Shown piece by piece: positions 34,773 through 42,806 of a DNA stretch of 64,000 nucleotides. The notes beneath the pieces were generated by a model that saw nothing but the letters and a program-made list of their open reading frames with translations, ran no database searches and was not told the origin of the DNA. The stretch is from the NCBI GenBank assembly GCA_026399025.1, contig JAPLRU010000105.1:26075-90074 (forward strand), in the 5' to 3' direction. The stretch comes from Methylobacter sp. (GTDB lineage Bacteria; Pseudomonadota; Gammaproteobacteria; Methylococcales; Methylomonadaceae). The position numbers and the translations under genes were made by a program. The stretch's first letter is position 1. The number at the start of each line of letters is the position of its first letter.

Positions 34773-36551
34773 TTAAGAACCTTGTCCGGTTAACAAAATG
34801 GGCATATTGTCTTGTTGATCGGGAGCAACTTCCAGTACCCTCAAGGCCCCGGCCATCACTTTAGAAAACACCGGAGCCGAGACTATCCCACCGTAGTATT
34901 GCCCCGCGGATGGCTCATCAATCATGACGACGATAATCAAGCGTGGATTTTTTGCCGGCGCCATACCGGCAAAAACGGAAAAATAACTGTTCTCGACATA
35001 GCCGCCTGCGCCGGCTTTTTTTACCGTTCCGGTTTTTCCTGCTGCGCTGTAACCATCGACTCTGGCTTCGTAAGCGGTGCCGTCTTTCATCAGCACGGTT
35101 TCCATCATGGCCCTGACCCTCTTGGCGGTCTTGGCGGAAAATATCCGCTGTTGATCAACATCTTCATCCCGCTTTAGCAAACTCACCGAATGCAAAATGC
35201 CGTCGTCGGCCAATGCGGTATAGGCTCTTGCCAACTGCAATGCTGATGCATTGACGCCATAACCAAATGACAAGGTCGCTCTATCGAATTCATGCCATTT
35301 TTGATACTCAAGCAAACTTCCACTGGCTTCTCCAGGAAAACCGGAGCCTGCCGCAACACCAAAACCCAGCTTGTTGTAAACACTCCAAAAATATTCCGGC
35401 GGCATTCTCAACGCCATCTGGCTGACTGCAACATTGCTGGATTTCTTCAGTACGCCTGTCAGATCCAGCGTCCCGTAGTTATGCACATCTTTAACCACAT
35501 GATTACCGATCTGATAGAAGCCATGAGTTTCGAAAACTTCGTTCGGTTTGACGTAGCCCCCGTCCAAAGCAGCTGCGACAACAAATGGCTTAACCGTTGA
35601 TCCAGGTTCGAACACATCTGTTAATGATCGGTTTCTGTACAGGCTTTCTTTTAAACTCTTCCGGGTATTCGGGTTAAACGACGGCTGATTGACTGCAGCC
35701 AAAATTTCCCCACTCTGAGCATCCAACACCACTAGTGCTGCTGATTTTGCCTTGTTAAGGTTAACCGCCAACTGCAATTCCCGGTATGCCAAATATTGGA
35801 TGCGCTGATCAATACTTAAATCCAGATTCCTGCCTGCAACCGGCTCTTTAATATTTTCTACATCTTCAATAATCCGGCGCTGACCATCCCTGATAACACG
35901 CTTGCTACCTGGAATTCCTTTTAACGATTTTTCGTATCCCGCCTCAAGCCCGGCCTGACCTATATCGTCAATATCGGTAAAGCCGACCAAGTGCGCTGAA
36001 ACTTCTCCTGTCGGATAAAAACGTTTAAATTCGCGCTCGAAATAAATACCCGCGAGCTTCAATGCTTTCACTTGGTCTGCAACTACCGGACTAATCTGTC
36101 GGGCAATGTAAGCAAACTGCCTATGCGTATCTCCCTTCATTAGCTCATCAATCTTTCCGTTCGGCAAACTCAGCAATTCTTCCATTTGCCTGATTTCATT
36201 TCCTTTGGTCGATTCGATCTGTTGCGGATTCATCCAAATCGACTCGACAGGCGTGCTAATTGCCAGCGGGGCGCCATTTCTGTCTTTTATCATGCCTCTG
36301 TATGCAGCGACTTCCACATCAGTAACATGGCGCATATCGCCTTGTTCTTTAAGAAACTGCTTATTCAGCACCTGCAAGTCGATGGCTCTACCAACCAGTG
36401 CTGCCATACAAGCCATTATAAAAACAATGACTATTTTCCTTCTACCGCCATAGATGGAGGATGTGTCTCGATCGGTAGAGAACCGGTGCGAGCGATCTGA
36501 AAAATTGCTGACCGGCTTACTGGTCTTATGTCTACCTTGAAAATGCATCAT
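34773..36551 (-). CDS. ftsI: Septal transpeptidase FtsI (PBP3)
   Basis: 592 residues. A short cytoplasmic tail, one membrane anchor (about 34-52, VIVFIMACMAALVGRAIDLQVL), a pedestal domain, and the transpeptidase domain: catalytic serine in FEPGSTVKPFVVAAAL, SSNVAVSQMAL (SxN), and GKTGTVKKAG (KTGT). It cross-links septal peptidoglycan with FtsW. The tail (about 20-33, FSTDRDTSSIYGGRR) is encoded by a copy of the dispersed repeat also seen in murF. It follows ftsL without a gap. Confidence 0.96.
   Translation of the reverse strand: MMHFQGRHKTSKPVSNFSDRSHRFSTDRDTSSIYGGRRKIVIVFIMACMAALVGRAIDLQVLNKQFLKEQGDMRHVTDVEVAAYRGMIKDRNGAPLAISTPVESIWMNPQQIESTKGNEIRQMEELLSLPNGKIDELMKGDTHRQFAYIARQISPVVADQVKALKLAGIYFEREFKRFYPTGEVSAHLVGFTDIDDIGQAGLEAGYEKSLKGIPGSKRVIRDGQRRIIEDVENIKEPVAGRNLDLSIDQRIQYLAYRELQLAVNLNKAKSAALVVLDAQSGEILAAVNQPSFNPNTRKSLKESLYRNRSLTDVFEPGSTVKPFVVAAALDGGYVKPNEVFETHGFYQIGNHVVKDVHNYGTLDLTGVLKKSSNVAVSQMALRMPPEYFWSVYNKLGFGVAAGSGFPGEASGSLLEYQKWHEFDRATLSFGYGVNASALQLARAYTALADDGILHSVSLLKRDEDVDQQRIFSAKTAKRVRAMMETVLMKDGTAYEARVDGYSAAGKTGTVKKAGAGGYVENSYFSVFAGMAPAKNPRLIIVVMIDEPSAGQYYGGIVSAPVFSKVMAGALRVLEVAPDQQDNMPILLTGQGS
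36445..36473. repeat. Repeat copy in the ftsI cytoplasmic-tail codons
   Basis: CCGCCATAGATGGAGGATGTGTCTCGATC on the plus strand aligns with the reverse complement of the murF block at 32807-32835 with about 22 of 29 positions identical. The palindromic core CCGCCATxGATGG is kept. It lies within the ftsI reading frame. Confidence 0.6.
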
Positions 36552-36824
36552 TTACGGTTTTATATAAATAATTTTTTCCCGTAACGGCATGACCAGCTTC
36601 AGTTGTTCCCGCGCCACTTGTTCTACCCGGTTCTGTTCTGCCAAGGTTGTCAACTCCAATTGCAGTTGGCCCCATTCCACTTCATACTGATCAAGGGCTC
36701 TTTCCTGTTTTTGGATTTCAATAAAAATTAATCGCGAATGGTACTTGCTGTAAATCACGGCCAGTGCGGATAACAATAGTACTAATAGCATTCCGCCTAT
36801 GCCTAAGTAGCGAACTATTACCAC
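36552..36824 (-). CDS. ftsL: Cell division protein FtsL
   Basis: 90 residues, the normal FtsL size: a short N-terminus, a membrane segment (about 8-26, GIGGMLLVLLLSALAVIYS), and a periplasmic coiled-coil (IEIQKQERALDQYEVEWGQLQLELTTLAEQNRVEQVAREQL). It forms the FtsQLB complex. Identification rests on topology, coiled coil and position between rsmH and ftsI. Confidence 0.9.
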   Translation of the reverse strand: MVIVRYLGIGGMLLVLLLSALAVIYSKYHSRLIFIEIQKQERALDQYEVEWGQLQLELTTLAEQNRVEQVAREQLKLVMPLREKIIYIKP

Positions 36825-37751
36825 TTAAATTCTCTCGGCTACTCGCATAATTGCGCTTCGTGCTCTGGCATTTTGAGTGATTTCCAGTTGCCCTGCTTTC
36901 AGCGCCTTACCTGTTTTATTCAAAATCCCCTTAGCTATATCGCTCTCTTTGATCGGTAATTTGCCCGGATTATATTTAGCTCCGGACTCGGACCTGATAA
37001 AGCGCTTGACGATTCGGTCTTCTAATGAGTGAAAAGAAATAACTACTAAACGCCCGCCGGGTTTCAATATCCGGGCGGACTGCTGTAGAACCGCTTTTAA
37101 TTCATCCAGTTCATTATTGATTTCGATACGAATTGCTTGAAAACTACGGGTTGCCGGATGCTTGTGTTTTTCTCTTACCGGGACTACATCTTCAATAAGC
37201 TTTGCCAGCTCTCGGGTTGTCGTAATTGGCGTTTCAGCTCTTTTTTCAATAATTGCGTGAGCTATGCGGCGTGCAAATCGCTCCTCGCCATACTCAAATA
37301 AAACCGTGACCAGTTTCTTTTCATCAACACAGGAAAGCCATTGTTCAGCCGTGACGCCTGCTGTGCCGTCCATTCGCATGTCCAACGGTCCGTCGCGTAA
37401 AAAACTGAAGCCTCTTTCAGGATTATCCAACTGGGGTGAGGACACGCCCAAATCGATTAGAATGCCATCAATTTTTCCCGTTAAGCCTTCATGTAGGATT
37501 ATGTTTTCCAACTCGGAGAAATGGGTGTGCTTTAGCATAAAGCGCTTATCTTCAAGCAGAGTCCGTGCATAATCGGAATTAACCGCATCCAAATCTCGAT
37601 CAAAAGCCAATAACCGGCCTGTCGGTCCCAATCGGTCTAGAATTCCTTGGCTATGCCCACCCCGACCGAAAGTACAATCCAGATAAATACCGTCTTTTTT
37701 AATCGCCAACTGCTGCAAAGCTTCTGCAAACATCACGGGCAAATGTTCCAC
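36825..37751 (-). CDS. rsmH: 16S rRNA m4C1402 methyltransferase RsmH
   Basis: 308 residues: HLPVMFAEALQQL, SAM-binding DCTFGRGGHSQGIL, GILIDLGVSSPQLDNPERGFSF, RSFQAIRIEINNELDEL and VISFHSLEDRIVKRF. It N4-methylates C1402, the same nucleotide that RsmI (39.2 kb) 2'-O-methylates. The two partner enzymes are therefore about 1.5 kb apart here. It follows mraZ, as in most bacteria. Confidence 0.96.
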   Translation of the reverse strand: MEHLPVMFAEALQQLAIKKDGIYLDCTFGRGGHSQGILDRLGPTGRLLAFDRDLDAVNSDYARTLLEDKRFMLKHTHFSELENIILHEGLTGKIDGILIDLGVSSPQLDNPERGFSFLRDGPLDMRMDGTAGVTAEQWLSCVDEKKLVTVLFEYGEERFARRIAHAIIEKRAETPITTTRELAKLIEDVVPVREKHKHPATRSFQAIRIEINNELDELKAVLQQSARILKPGGRLVVISFHSLEDRIVKRFIRSESGAKYNPGKLPIKESDIAKGILNKTGKALKAGQLEITQNARARSAIMRVAERI

Positions 37752-37768
37752 TCACAAATCTCCCGTTA

Positions 37769-38236
37769 TTAAAAGGATAAGGAACCTAAATCTTCCAGCC
37801 CTTCATTATCATCACCTTCCAGCCATTCATTTTCCTTTGCTCTCCAAGCTTCTTCATTCCAGAGTTCAAATTTATTGAGCTGACCGATCAGGATAATTTT
37901 TTTATCTATATTCGCGAATGTTCTCAGTTTCTCCGGTAGCAACAAACGACCCTGGACGTCCATTTCACACTCGGATGCATTGCCGATAATAAACCGCCTT
38001 AATTTACCGGCCATTTTATTTAAGGTGGGTAACTTACTGATTGTTTGCTCGAGCTTTTCCCATTCAGGCATCGGGTAAAGCCATAAACAACCATTCTCTC
38101 CAACACATCGTTCATTTACCGCAACTGTTACAACCATCTGGCATTCGCAACAGTCCTGCAATTCTTCCCGATAACGGGTAGGGATTGCAAAGCGTCCTTT
38201 GCCATCTAAATTGAGCGAACTAATGCCTCGAAACAA
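37769..38236 (-). CDS. mraZ: Transcriptional regulator MraZ (TTG start)
   Basis: 155 residues with a TTG start at 38236 preceded by GGGG. Two MraZ/AbrB-like repeats: FRGISSLNLDGKGRFAIPTRYREEL and ASECEMDVQGRLLLPEKLRTFA, each containing the DxxGRxxxP DNA-binding motif. In other bacteria MraZ forms a ring and represses the dcw promoter by binding short direct repeats. Such repeats are seen 26-50 bases upstream here. It is the first gene of the cluster. Confidence 0.95.
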   Translation of the reverse strand: MFRGISSLNLDGKGRFAIPTRYREELQDCCECQMVVTVAVNERCVGENGCLWLYPMPEWEKLEQTISKLPTLNKMAGKLRRFIIGNASECEMDVQGRLLLPEKLRTFANIDKKIILIGQLNKFELWNEEAWRAKENEWLEGDDNEGLEDLGSLSF

Positions 38237-38261
38237 AATTTACCCCTAAAAAACCATTTTC

Positions 38262-38286
38262 CTCCACTTTTCTCCACTTGTGTCCA
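38262..38286 (-). promoter_or_regulatory. MraZ-type operator: three TGGAN repeats, 10-bp period
   Basis: Read towards mraZ: TGGAC-acaag-TGGAG-aaaag-TGGAG. MraZ operators in other gammaproteobacteria are TGGGN direct repeats with 5-base spacers upstream of mraZ. The spacing and copy number fit; the fourth base is A rather than G in all three. Confidence 0.65.
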
Positions 38287-38596
38287 CTATAAATTTCAAA
38301 GAACACCTAGTCAAGGAGGATTTCACTTAGATTCTTTCTTTTTCGCCAACGACTTACACAGTCATCAAAATGAAATATAACCATATAAAATTTAGAAAAA
38401 TAATTCCTATTCTTTATCATAAAGTTAATTTGTTTCAATAAGAAATTACTTTAAGTATAAGACTGAAGTGATTTCCAGGTTTTTTGACAACGGATGGAAA
38501 TTAAATTTAACACTGCTGCCGCGGTAATTACCTGGAAGTATTTATGCTTTTAGCGAGGCAGGAAGGAACCAAGTACAAAGTACTCGGAAAAGGAAG

Positions 38597-38946
38597 GAAA
38601 GAGTCGGCCTATAAGCCGGGTTCTGTCTAGAACAGTCATTCATCTAGGTTGCAAGTCGCCTTGCAACTCAAGCAATCTACCCAGGAACCGCGCGGGCCAC
38701 GCGTCTGTCCCTCTATTTGATCTTGCTCCGGGTGGGGTTTACCATGCCACTCCTGTTACCAGTTGCGCGGTGCGCTCTTACCGCACCTTTTCACCCTTAC
38801 CGGTTATAAAACAGGCGGTATATTTTCTGCGGCACTTTCCGTAGGCTCACGCCTCCCAGGCGTTACCTGGCACCCTGCCCAATGGAGCCCGGACTTTCCT
38901 CCATTTCATCTCGCGATAAAACAGCGACTGCTCAGCCGACTCTTTC
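38597..38946 (-). ncRNA. rnpB: RNase P RNA, bacterial class A
   Basis: About 350 bases on the minus strand with the conserved elements in order. The 5' strand of P1 (GAAAGAGTCGGC) comes first, then GGAGGAAAGTCCGGGCTCC (P3/P4 side, J3/4), the internal core, and GTAAGGGTGAAAAGGTGCGGTAAGAGCGC. Near the 3' end CAGAACCCGGCTTATAGGCC is followed by the pairing P1 strand GCCGACTCTTTC. Ends were set by P1 pairing and are good to a few bases. It is the catalytic RNA of tRNA 5' processing. Plus-strand ORF 38763-38960 is only its shadow. Confidence 0.95.
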
Positions 38947-39186
38947 GACGGCTAGTGTAGCACATATTCATTTCCATAGTGACGAAAAGAGGTCTTTATA
39001 TAAGCAATAACCAGACCAGCAAAACAGCTTGTTTTATTAACGTAAAAAGTAAGTTTTATTGGTTTTTATTGTTTGAGCTTAATAGATTTCTTTTTGGCTT
39101 CACTGATTTTCAAAATCAATTTCACCGTATTAATAAAGCATTTAGTCAATAACATTCGTGCTGCTCATAAATAGCGAAACCGAGAA

Positions 39187-40041
39187 CTAAGCCTCTTTCT
39201 CCATATCCAGTGCCGCTTGATACAATAGCTTTTTCCTGACTCCGGTGATCTCCACCGCCATTGTAACGGCGGTCTTGATAGAGCATTCGCGCAATAACAC
39301 GCTCAGTATTTTTTGCTGCTCAGGTGTAATAATCTGCTCTTTCTTATCGATAACAGCGCCGTCGACAATCACCACAAATTCGCCTTTCCTCATATTGGCA
39401 TCTTGTTCAACCCGCTTTAGCATTTCGCCCAAGCTGGTTTTTACAATGGTTTCATGCAACTTGGTCAACTCCCTGGCAATAACAATTTGCCGATTCAACG
39501 GCAATACTTCCGCCATATCCTGCAATGACGCCAGAATCCGGTGACTGGACTCGTAAAATACCCACGTTGTCGGGCACATCAACCGCTCGCTAAAGAACGC
39601 TTTTCGGGCTGACGACGTTCTCGGCGAAAAGCCTTCAAACGCAAATTGCGTGACCGGCAATCCCGACGCCGACAATGCCGCAATCAACGCGCAAGCGCCC
39701 GGCACCGGCACTACATCGACATTCGCCTCCTTGAGCATTTTTATCAATGGCATGCCGGGGTCGCTGATCAACGGCGTTCCGGCGTCGGACACCAGCGCGA
39801 TAGATAAACCTTCGCGCAGCTTTTCCAACAATCCCGTCGATGCTTTGTCTTCATTATGCTGATGCAAGGAAATCAGTTTATTGCTGATGCCGTAATGCTG
39901 GAGCAGCATTTTTACATGCCGGGTGTCTTCTGCGGCGATCAAATCGACCCGTTTTAATATTTCAACCGCCCGGAAAGTAATGTCCGCTAAATTACCTATC
40001 GGCGTAGCAACAACGTATAATTTGCCGCATTCACTTGACAT
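39187..40041 (-). CDS. rsmI: 16S rRNA 2'-O-methyltransferase RsmI
   Basis: 284 residues from the ATG at 40041 (MSSECGKLYVVATPIGNLADIT); the ORF's first codon is an upstream GTG. Tetrapyrrole-methylase fold motifs: LYVVATPIGNL, IAAEDTRHVKMLLQHYGI, VSDAGTPLISDPG, VPVPGACALIAALSASGLP and FVFYESSHRI-like VFYESSHRILASL. It 2'-O-methylates C1402 of 16S rRNA. It is divergent from lpoA, the standard neighbour in gammaproteobacteria. Confidence 0.95.
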   Translation of the reverse strand: MSSECGKLYVVATPIGNLADITFRAVEILKRVDLIAAEDTRHVKMLLQHYGISNKLISLHQHNEDKASTGLLEKLREGLSIALVSDAGTPLISDPGMPLIKMLKEANVDVVPVPGACALIAALSASGLPVTQFAFEGFSPRTSSARKAFFSERLMCPTTWVFYESSHRILASLQDMAEVLPLNRQIVIARELTKLHETIVKTSLGEMLKRVEQDANMRKGEFVVIVDGAVIDKKEQIITPEQQKILSVLLRECSIKTAVTMAVEITGVRKKLLYQAALDMEKEA

Positions 40042-40072
40042 TCGGTGCACTCACTTGAAAACTCCTGAAAAG

Positions 40073-41968
40073 ATGCGGCTCCCATACAAGCCGCCATTAT
40101 GGTGTGTCCTGTTCCCCAGTCTATTGCTTTTTTCCGGTTGCGCATCGACGCCTGCAAGCAGTGCCTTGCCTGAGCAAGAAGTGCTGGTGACTCATCCCTT
40201 AATAGATAATGACCGGCCGGAACGGATGACTGAATTATACCAGCATCCCTTCGCGTCTTCGTCTCTGGAAAGAAATCAGCAGCGTTTACAAGCCATTGAG
40301 ACTTTAATTCAGGCTGGCGACGGTGCCAATGCAAAACTGAACGCCGATGCGATCCGCCCCGCCGAACTGTCGTCCGAACAACGCGCCCAACTCAGTCTTC
40401 TTTACGCCCAGATTCTGCTCAGCTTCGGCGAAGCCGAACAAGCTATCGAGAGTTTGGCCTTGATACAATCGCAACAGCTTAGCCCGGATAACCAAATCAA
40501 GTATTTTCAATCGCAAGCTTTTGCTTACTCGTTAACGGGAAACCTGCTCGACAGCGCTAAATCCAGAATTCAATTGCACCCGTTGATCACCTCGCCCGAG
40601 GAGCGGGAAAAAAACCAGGCTGCCATTCTTGAAGCGTTACGGCTGTTGCCCGATACCGCGTTGCAGACCCATCAAACTGACACCTTGGCCGGCTGGATGG
40701 CCCTAGCCAACGTTTTAAAATACATTAACCAGCCCGATTTTGACGCTCAAATTAACCAATGGCGCACCACCTTTCCGGGGCATCCTGCCGATTTAGGTTT
40801 TTTGTATCGCCCTCAGGACACGCCGGAAAATACGCCTTTGCAAGCCAAAGCCATGGCCTTACTGCTACCCGAATCAGGGACCTTTGCCCAGGCAGGCAAA
40901 GCCATCCGTGCGGGGTTTATGGCTGCCTTCAACCATGCGGATAATGCATCCAAGCCTACGATTCGCTTTTACGATACCCAAAAATCGGCGCCGCAAGCCT
41001 TGTACGAGCTGGCTGTTGCAGACGGCGCTCAATTGATTATCGGACCGCTGGACAAAGAGCATATCCAAAGTTTGGCCGATACCGTTACCTTTAGCGTGCC
41101 TGTACTGGCCCTGAACCATATTCCGGGCCTGCAAAGAAATAAGCTCTACCAGTTTAGCCTCAGCCCTCTGGATGACGCCGACCAAATCGCTCATAAAGCA
41201 TCGGCGGACGGGCATCGGAAAGCGCTGCTGCTGATTCCTGAAAATGCGCAAGGCAAACGCGTCACCAATTATTTAACCGAAGATTGGCAAGATCTGGGCG
41301 GTACTGTCCTGGAAACACAAAGCTATAACCCCAAAGAAACCGACTTTTCGGCGCCGATTCAAAAGTTGCTCAATTTGGATGAAAGCGAACAGCGTTACAC
41401 TAAAATTCTTGCGCTGATACCTAACCTAAAATATACCCCTCGAAGACGCCGGGATGCAGATGCTGTCTTGTTAAGCGCTTACAGCGCAGAGGCTCGTTCT
41501 ATAAATCCCCAGCTTCAATTTTACCAAGCCGGCGACCTTCCCGTTTATGCGATGCCCAACGTTTACACCGGACAAGCTAACGCGTCGTTGGATAGCGACC
41601 TGAATAAAATAACTTTTTGCGACACCCCTTGGTTATTCCCTAAAGTTTATCAAGGGGAACTCGGCATGGACGCGCTGAAAGAAACCTGGAAGCAATTTCC
41701 CAGCGCCTATTTTCGCTTGATTGCGATGGGTATTGACGCTTATAACTTGACTGCACGCTTGGACGACCTGGAAACCAATTCCTATTCCGGCGCTACCGGA
41801 AATTTGTCGCTGACTGTCGACCGGCGCATCGAACGCGAATTGATATGCGCCAAGTTCATCGACGGACAGCCTGAAGTCAGCGGCTTTATCGGCGGAAATT
41901 ACGATGTCGCCATGCCGCCACCTGAGCCCAGCCAATCGATAAAGCCGGTTGATCATGCTGTTTATTAA
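40073..41968 (+). CDS. lpoA: Penicillin-binding protein activator LpoA
   Basis: 631 residues from the ATG at 40073 (MRLPYKPPLWCVLFPSLLLFSGCAS). The lipobox LLFSGC fixes this start; the first 50 residues of the ORF overlap rsmI on the other strand. An N-terminal TPR-like helical domain (QAIESLALIQSQQLSPDNQIK) precedes a periplasmic-binding-type C-terminal domain (MALLLPESGTFAQAGKAIRAGF, LIIGPLDKEHIQSLA, VPVLALNHI, GYDAYNL-like MGIDAYNL). It is an outer-membrane lipoprotein that activates PBP1A. It overlaps yraN by 14 bases. Confidence 0.92.
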   Translation: MRLPYKPPLWCVLFPSLLLFSGCASTPASSALPEQEVLVTHPLIDNDRPERMTELYQHPFASSSLERNQQRLQAIETLIQAGDGANAKLNADAIRPAELSSEQRAQLSLLYAQILLSFGEAEQAIESLALIQSQQLSPDNQIKYFQSQAFAYSLTGNLLDSAKSRIQLHPLITSPEEREKNQAAILEALRLLPDTALQTHQTDTLAGWMALANVLKYINQPDFDAQINQWRTTFPGHPADLGFLYRPQDTPENTPLQAKAMALLLPESGTFAQAGKAIRAGFMAAFNHADNASKPTIRFYDTQKSAPQALYELAVADGAQLIIGPLDKEHIQSLADTVTFSVPVLALNHIPGLQRNKLYQFSLSPLDDADQIAHKASADGHRKALLLIPENAQGKRVTNYLTEDWQDLGGTVLETQSYNPKETDFSAPIQKLLNLDESEQRYTKILALIPNLKYTPRRRRDADAVLLSAYSAEARSINPQLQFYQAGDLPVYAMPNVYTGQANASLDSDLNKITFCDTPWLFPKVYQGELGMDALKETWKQFPSAYFRLIAMGIDAYNLTARLDDLETNSYSGATGNLSLTVDRRIERELICAKFIDGQPEVSGFIGGNYDVAMPPPEPSQSIKPVDHAVY

Positions 41969-42320
41969 GTTCAAGGAGAAAGCGGCCCATTTAATTCGCG
42001 GCGAAAGCGCTGAAGAACAAGCCCACAAATTTCTGATTGACAAGGGACTGAAACCGGTGAGCCGAAATTTTCGCTGCAAACAGGGCGAACTCGACTTAAT
42101 AATGACTGATCGGCAGACCCTGGTTATTGTCGAAGTCCGCTTCCGTAAAACCGACAAATACGGCAGCGCGGTTGAGAGCATTACCCGCACCAAGCAATCG
42201 CGCATTATCGCGGCAACGCATATTTATCTTTCCGCGCAAAAAACAGACCGCCCGATCCGTTTTGACGTGGTTGCCATTTCCGGCAACGGCAACATCGATT
42301 GGATCCAAAACGCGTTTTAA
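41955..42320 (+). CDS. yraN: YraN family (UPF0102) nuclease-fold protein
   Basis: 121 residues from the ATG at 41955 (the ORF opens with a TTG two codons earlier). Conserved family pattern: GESAEEQAHKFLIDKGLKPVSRNFRCKQGELDLIM, then VIVEVRFRKTDKYGSAVESITRTKQSRI. The D...ExK-like arrangement (ELDLI, VEVR) resembles a restriction-endonuclease-like fold. Function is poorly known. It commonly follows lpoA, as here. Confidence 0.93.
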   Translation: MLFIKFKEKAAHLIRGESAEEQAHKFLIDKGLKPVSRNFRCKQGELDLIMTDRQTLVIVEVRFRKTDKYGSAVESITRTKQSRIIAATHIYLSAQKTDRPIRFDVVAISGNGNIDWIQNAF

Positions 42321-42429
42321 GCCATCGCGCTTTACAGGGTGTGCTAAAGTTTTAGCTATTCTTAAGAATGAACAGATTCGCTTTATTTATTAGGCAACCG
42401 TAAACAACGCTGGAAAAGGACGGACATCA

Positions 42430-42693
42430 ATGGCTAAATTAAAAAACGAACCTCAGTTGTTAAAAAAAGCGCTGGAGGTTGCTGAAAATTATGCAAAAAA
42501 TCGCGGCTATTCAGGATTCGCTTCGACCAACTCGGCGAAGGATAAGGTTGAATGTCTTTATCGCCTGCTGGTGAACGATCAGCTGATTCAGCCCTTGGCG
42601 ATCGATCAGGAAAACGCGTTGAATATGAAGCATAAATTAGCGTTATGGATAGCGCGGCAATTGCCGAAAGATCATCCGCTGTTAAAGCCGTAA
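42430..42693 (+). CDS. DUF5062-like small protein
   Basis: 87 residues, mostly helical and basic: KNEPQLLKKALEVAENYAKNRGYSGFAST, KDKVECLYRLLVNDQLIQPL, MKHKLALWIARQLPKDHPLL. This matches my memory of the DUF5062 family of short gammaproteobacterial proteins. No function is known. GGAAAAGGA precedes the ATG. It ends just before a long REP-type hairpin that could terminate its transcript. Confidence 0.7.
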   Translation: MAKLKNEPQLLKKALEVAENYAKNRGYSGFASTNSAKDKVECLYRLLVNDQLIQPLAIDQENALNMKHKLALWIARQLPKDHPLLKP

Positions 42694-42710
42694 CGGAGCT
42701 AAAAAGCAGT

Positions 42711-42765
42711 CACCACGAAGGCACGAAGAATACGAAGAAATAAAAATTTCGTGCCCTTCGTGGTG
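42711..42765. repeat. Long hairpin repeat (CACCACGAAGGCACGAA type), copy 1
   Basis: CACCACGAAGGCACGAA...TTCGTGCCCTTCGTGGTG forms a stem of about 17 pairs and is followed by ATTTTTTTAC. A related hairpin is at 50380-50423. It may act as a terminator for the DUF5062-like gene and, read leftward, for ldtD. Confidence 0.7.
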
Positions 42766-42806
42766 AATTTTTTTACGTATACAAAGCCGTATTCGGAAAA
42801 GGCGGT

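Noticed and set aside
38763-38960. Plus-strand 65-residue ORF
   Set aside because: It lies on the opposite strand within the RNase P RNA gene.
39923-40072. N-terminal 50 residues of the lpoA ORF
   Set aside because: The lipoprotein signal with LLFSGC begins at 40073; the upstream part is antisense to rsmI.
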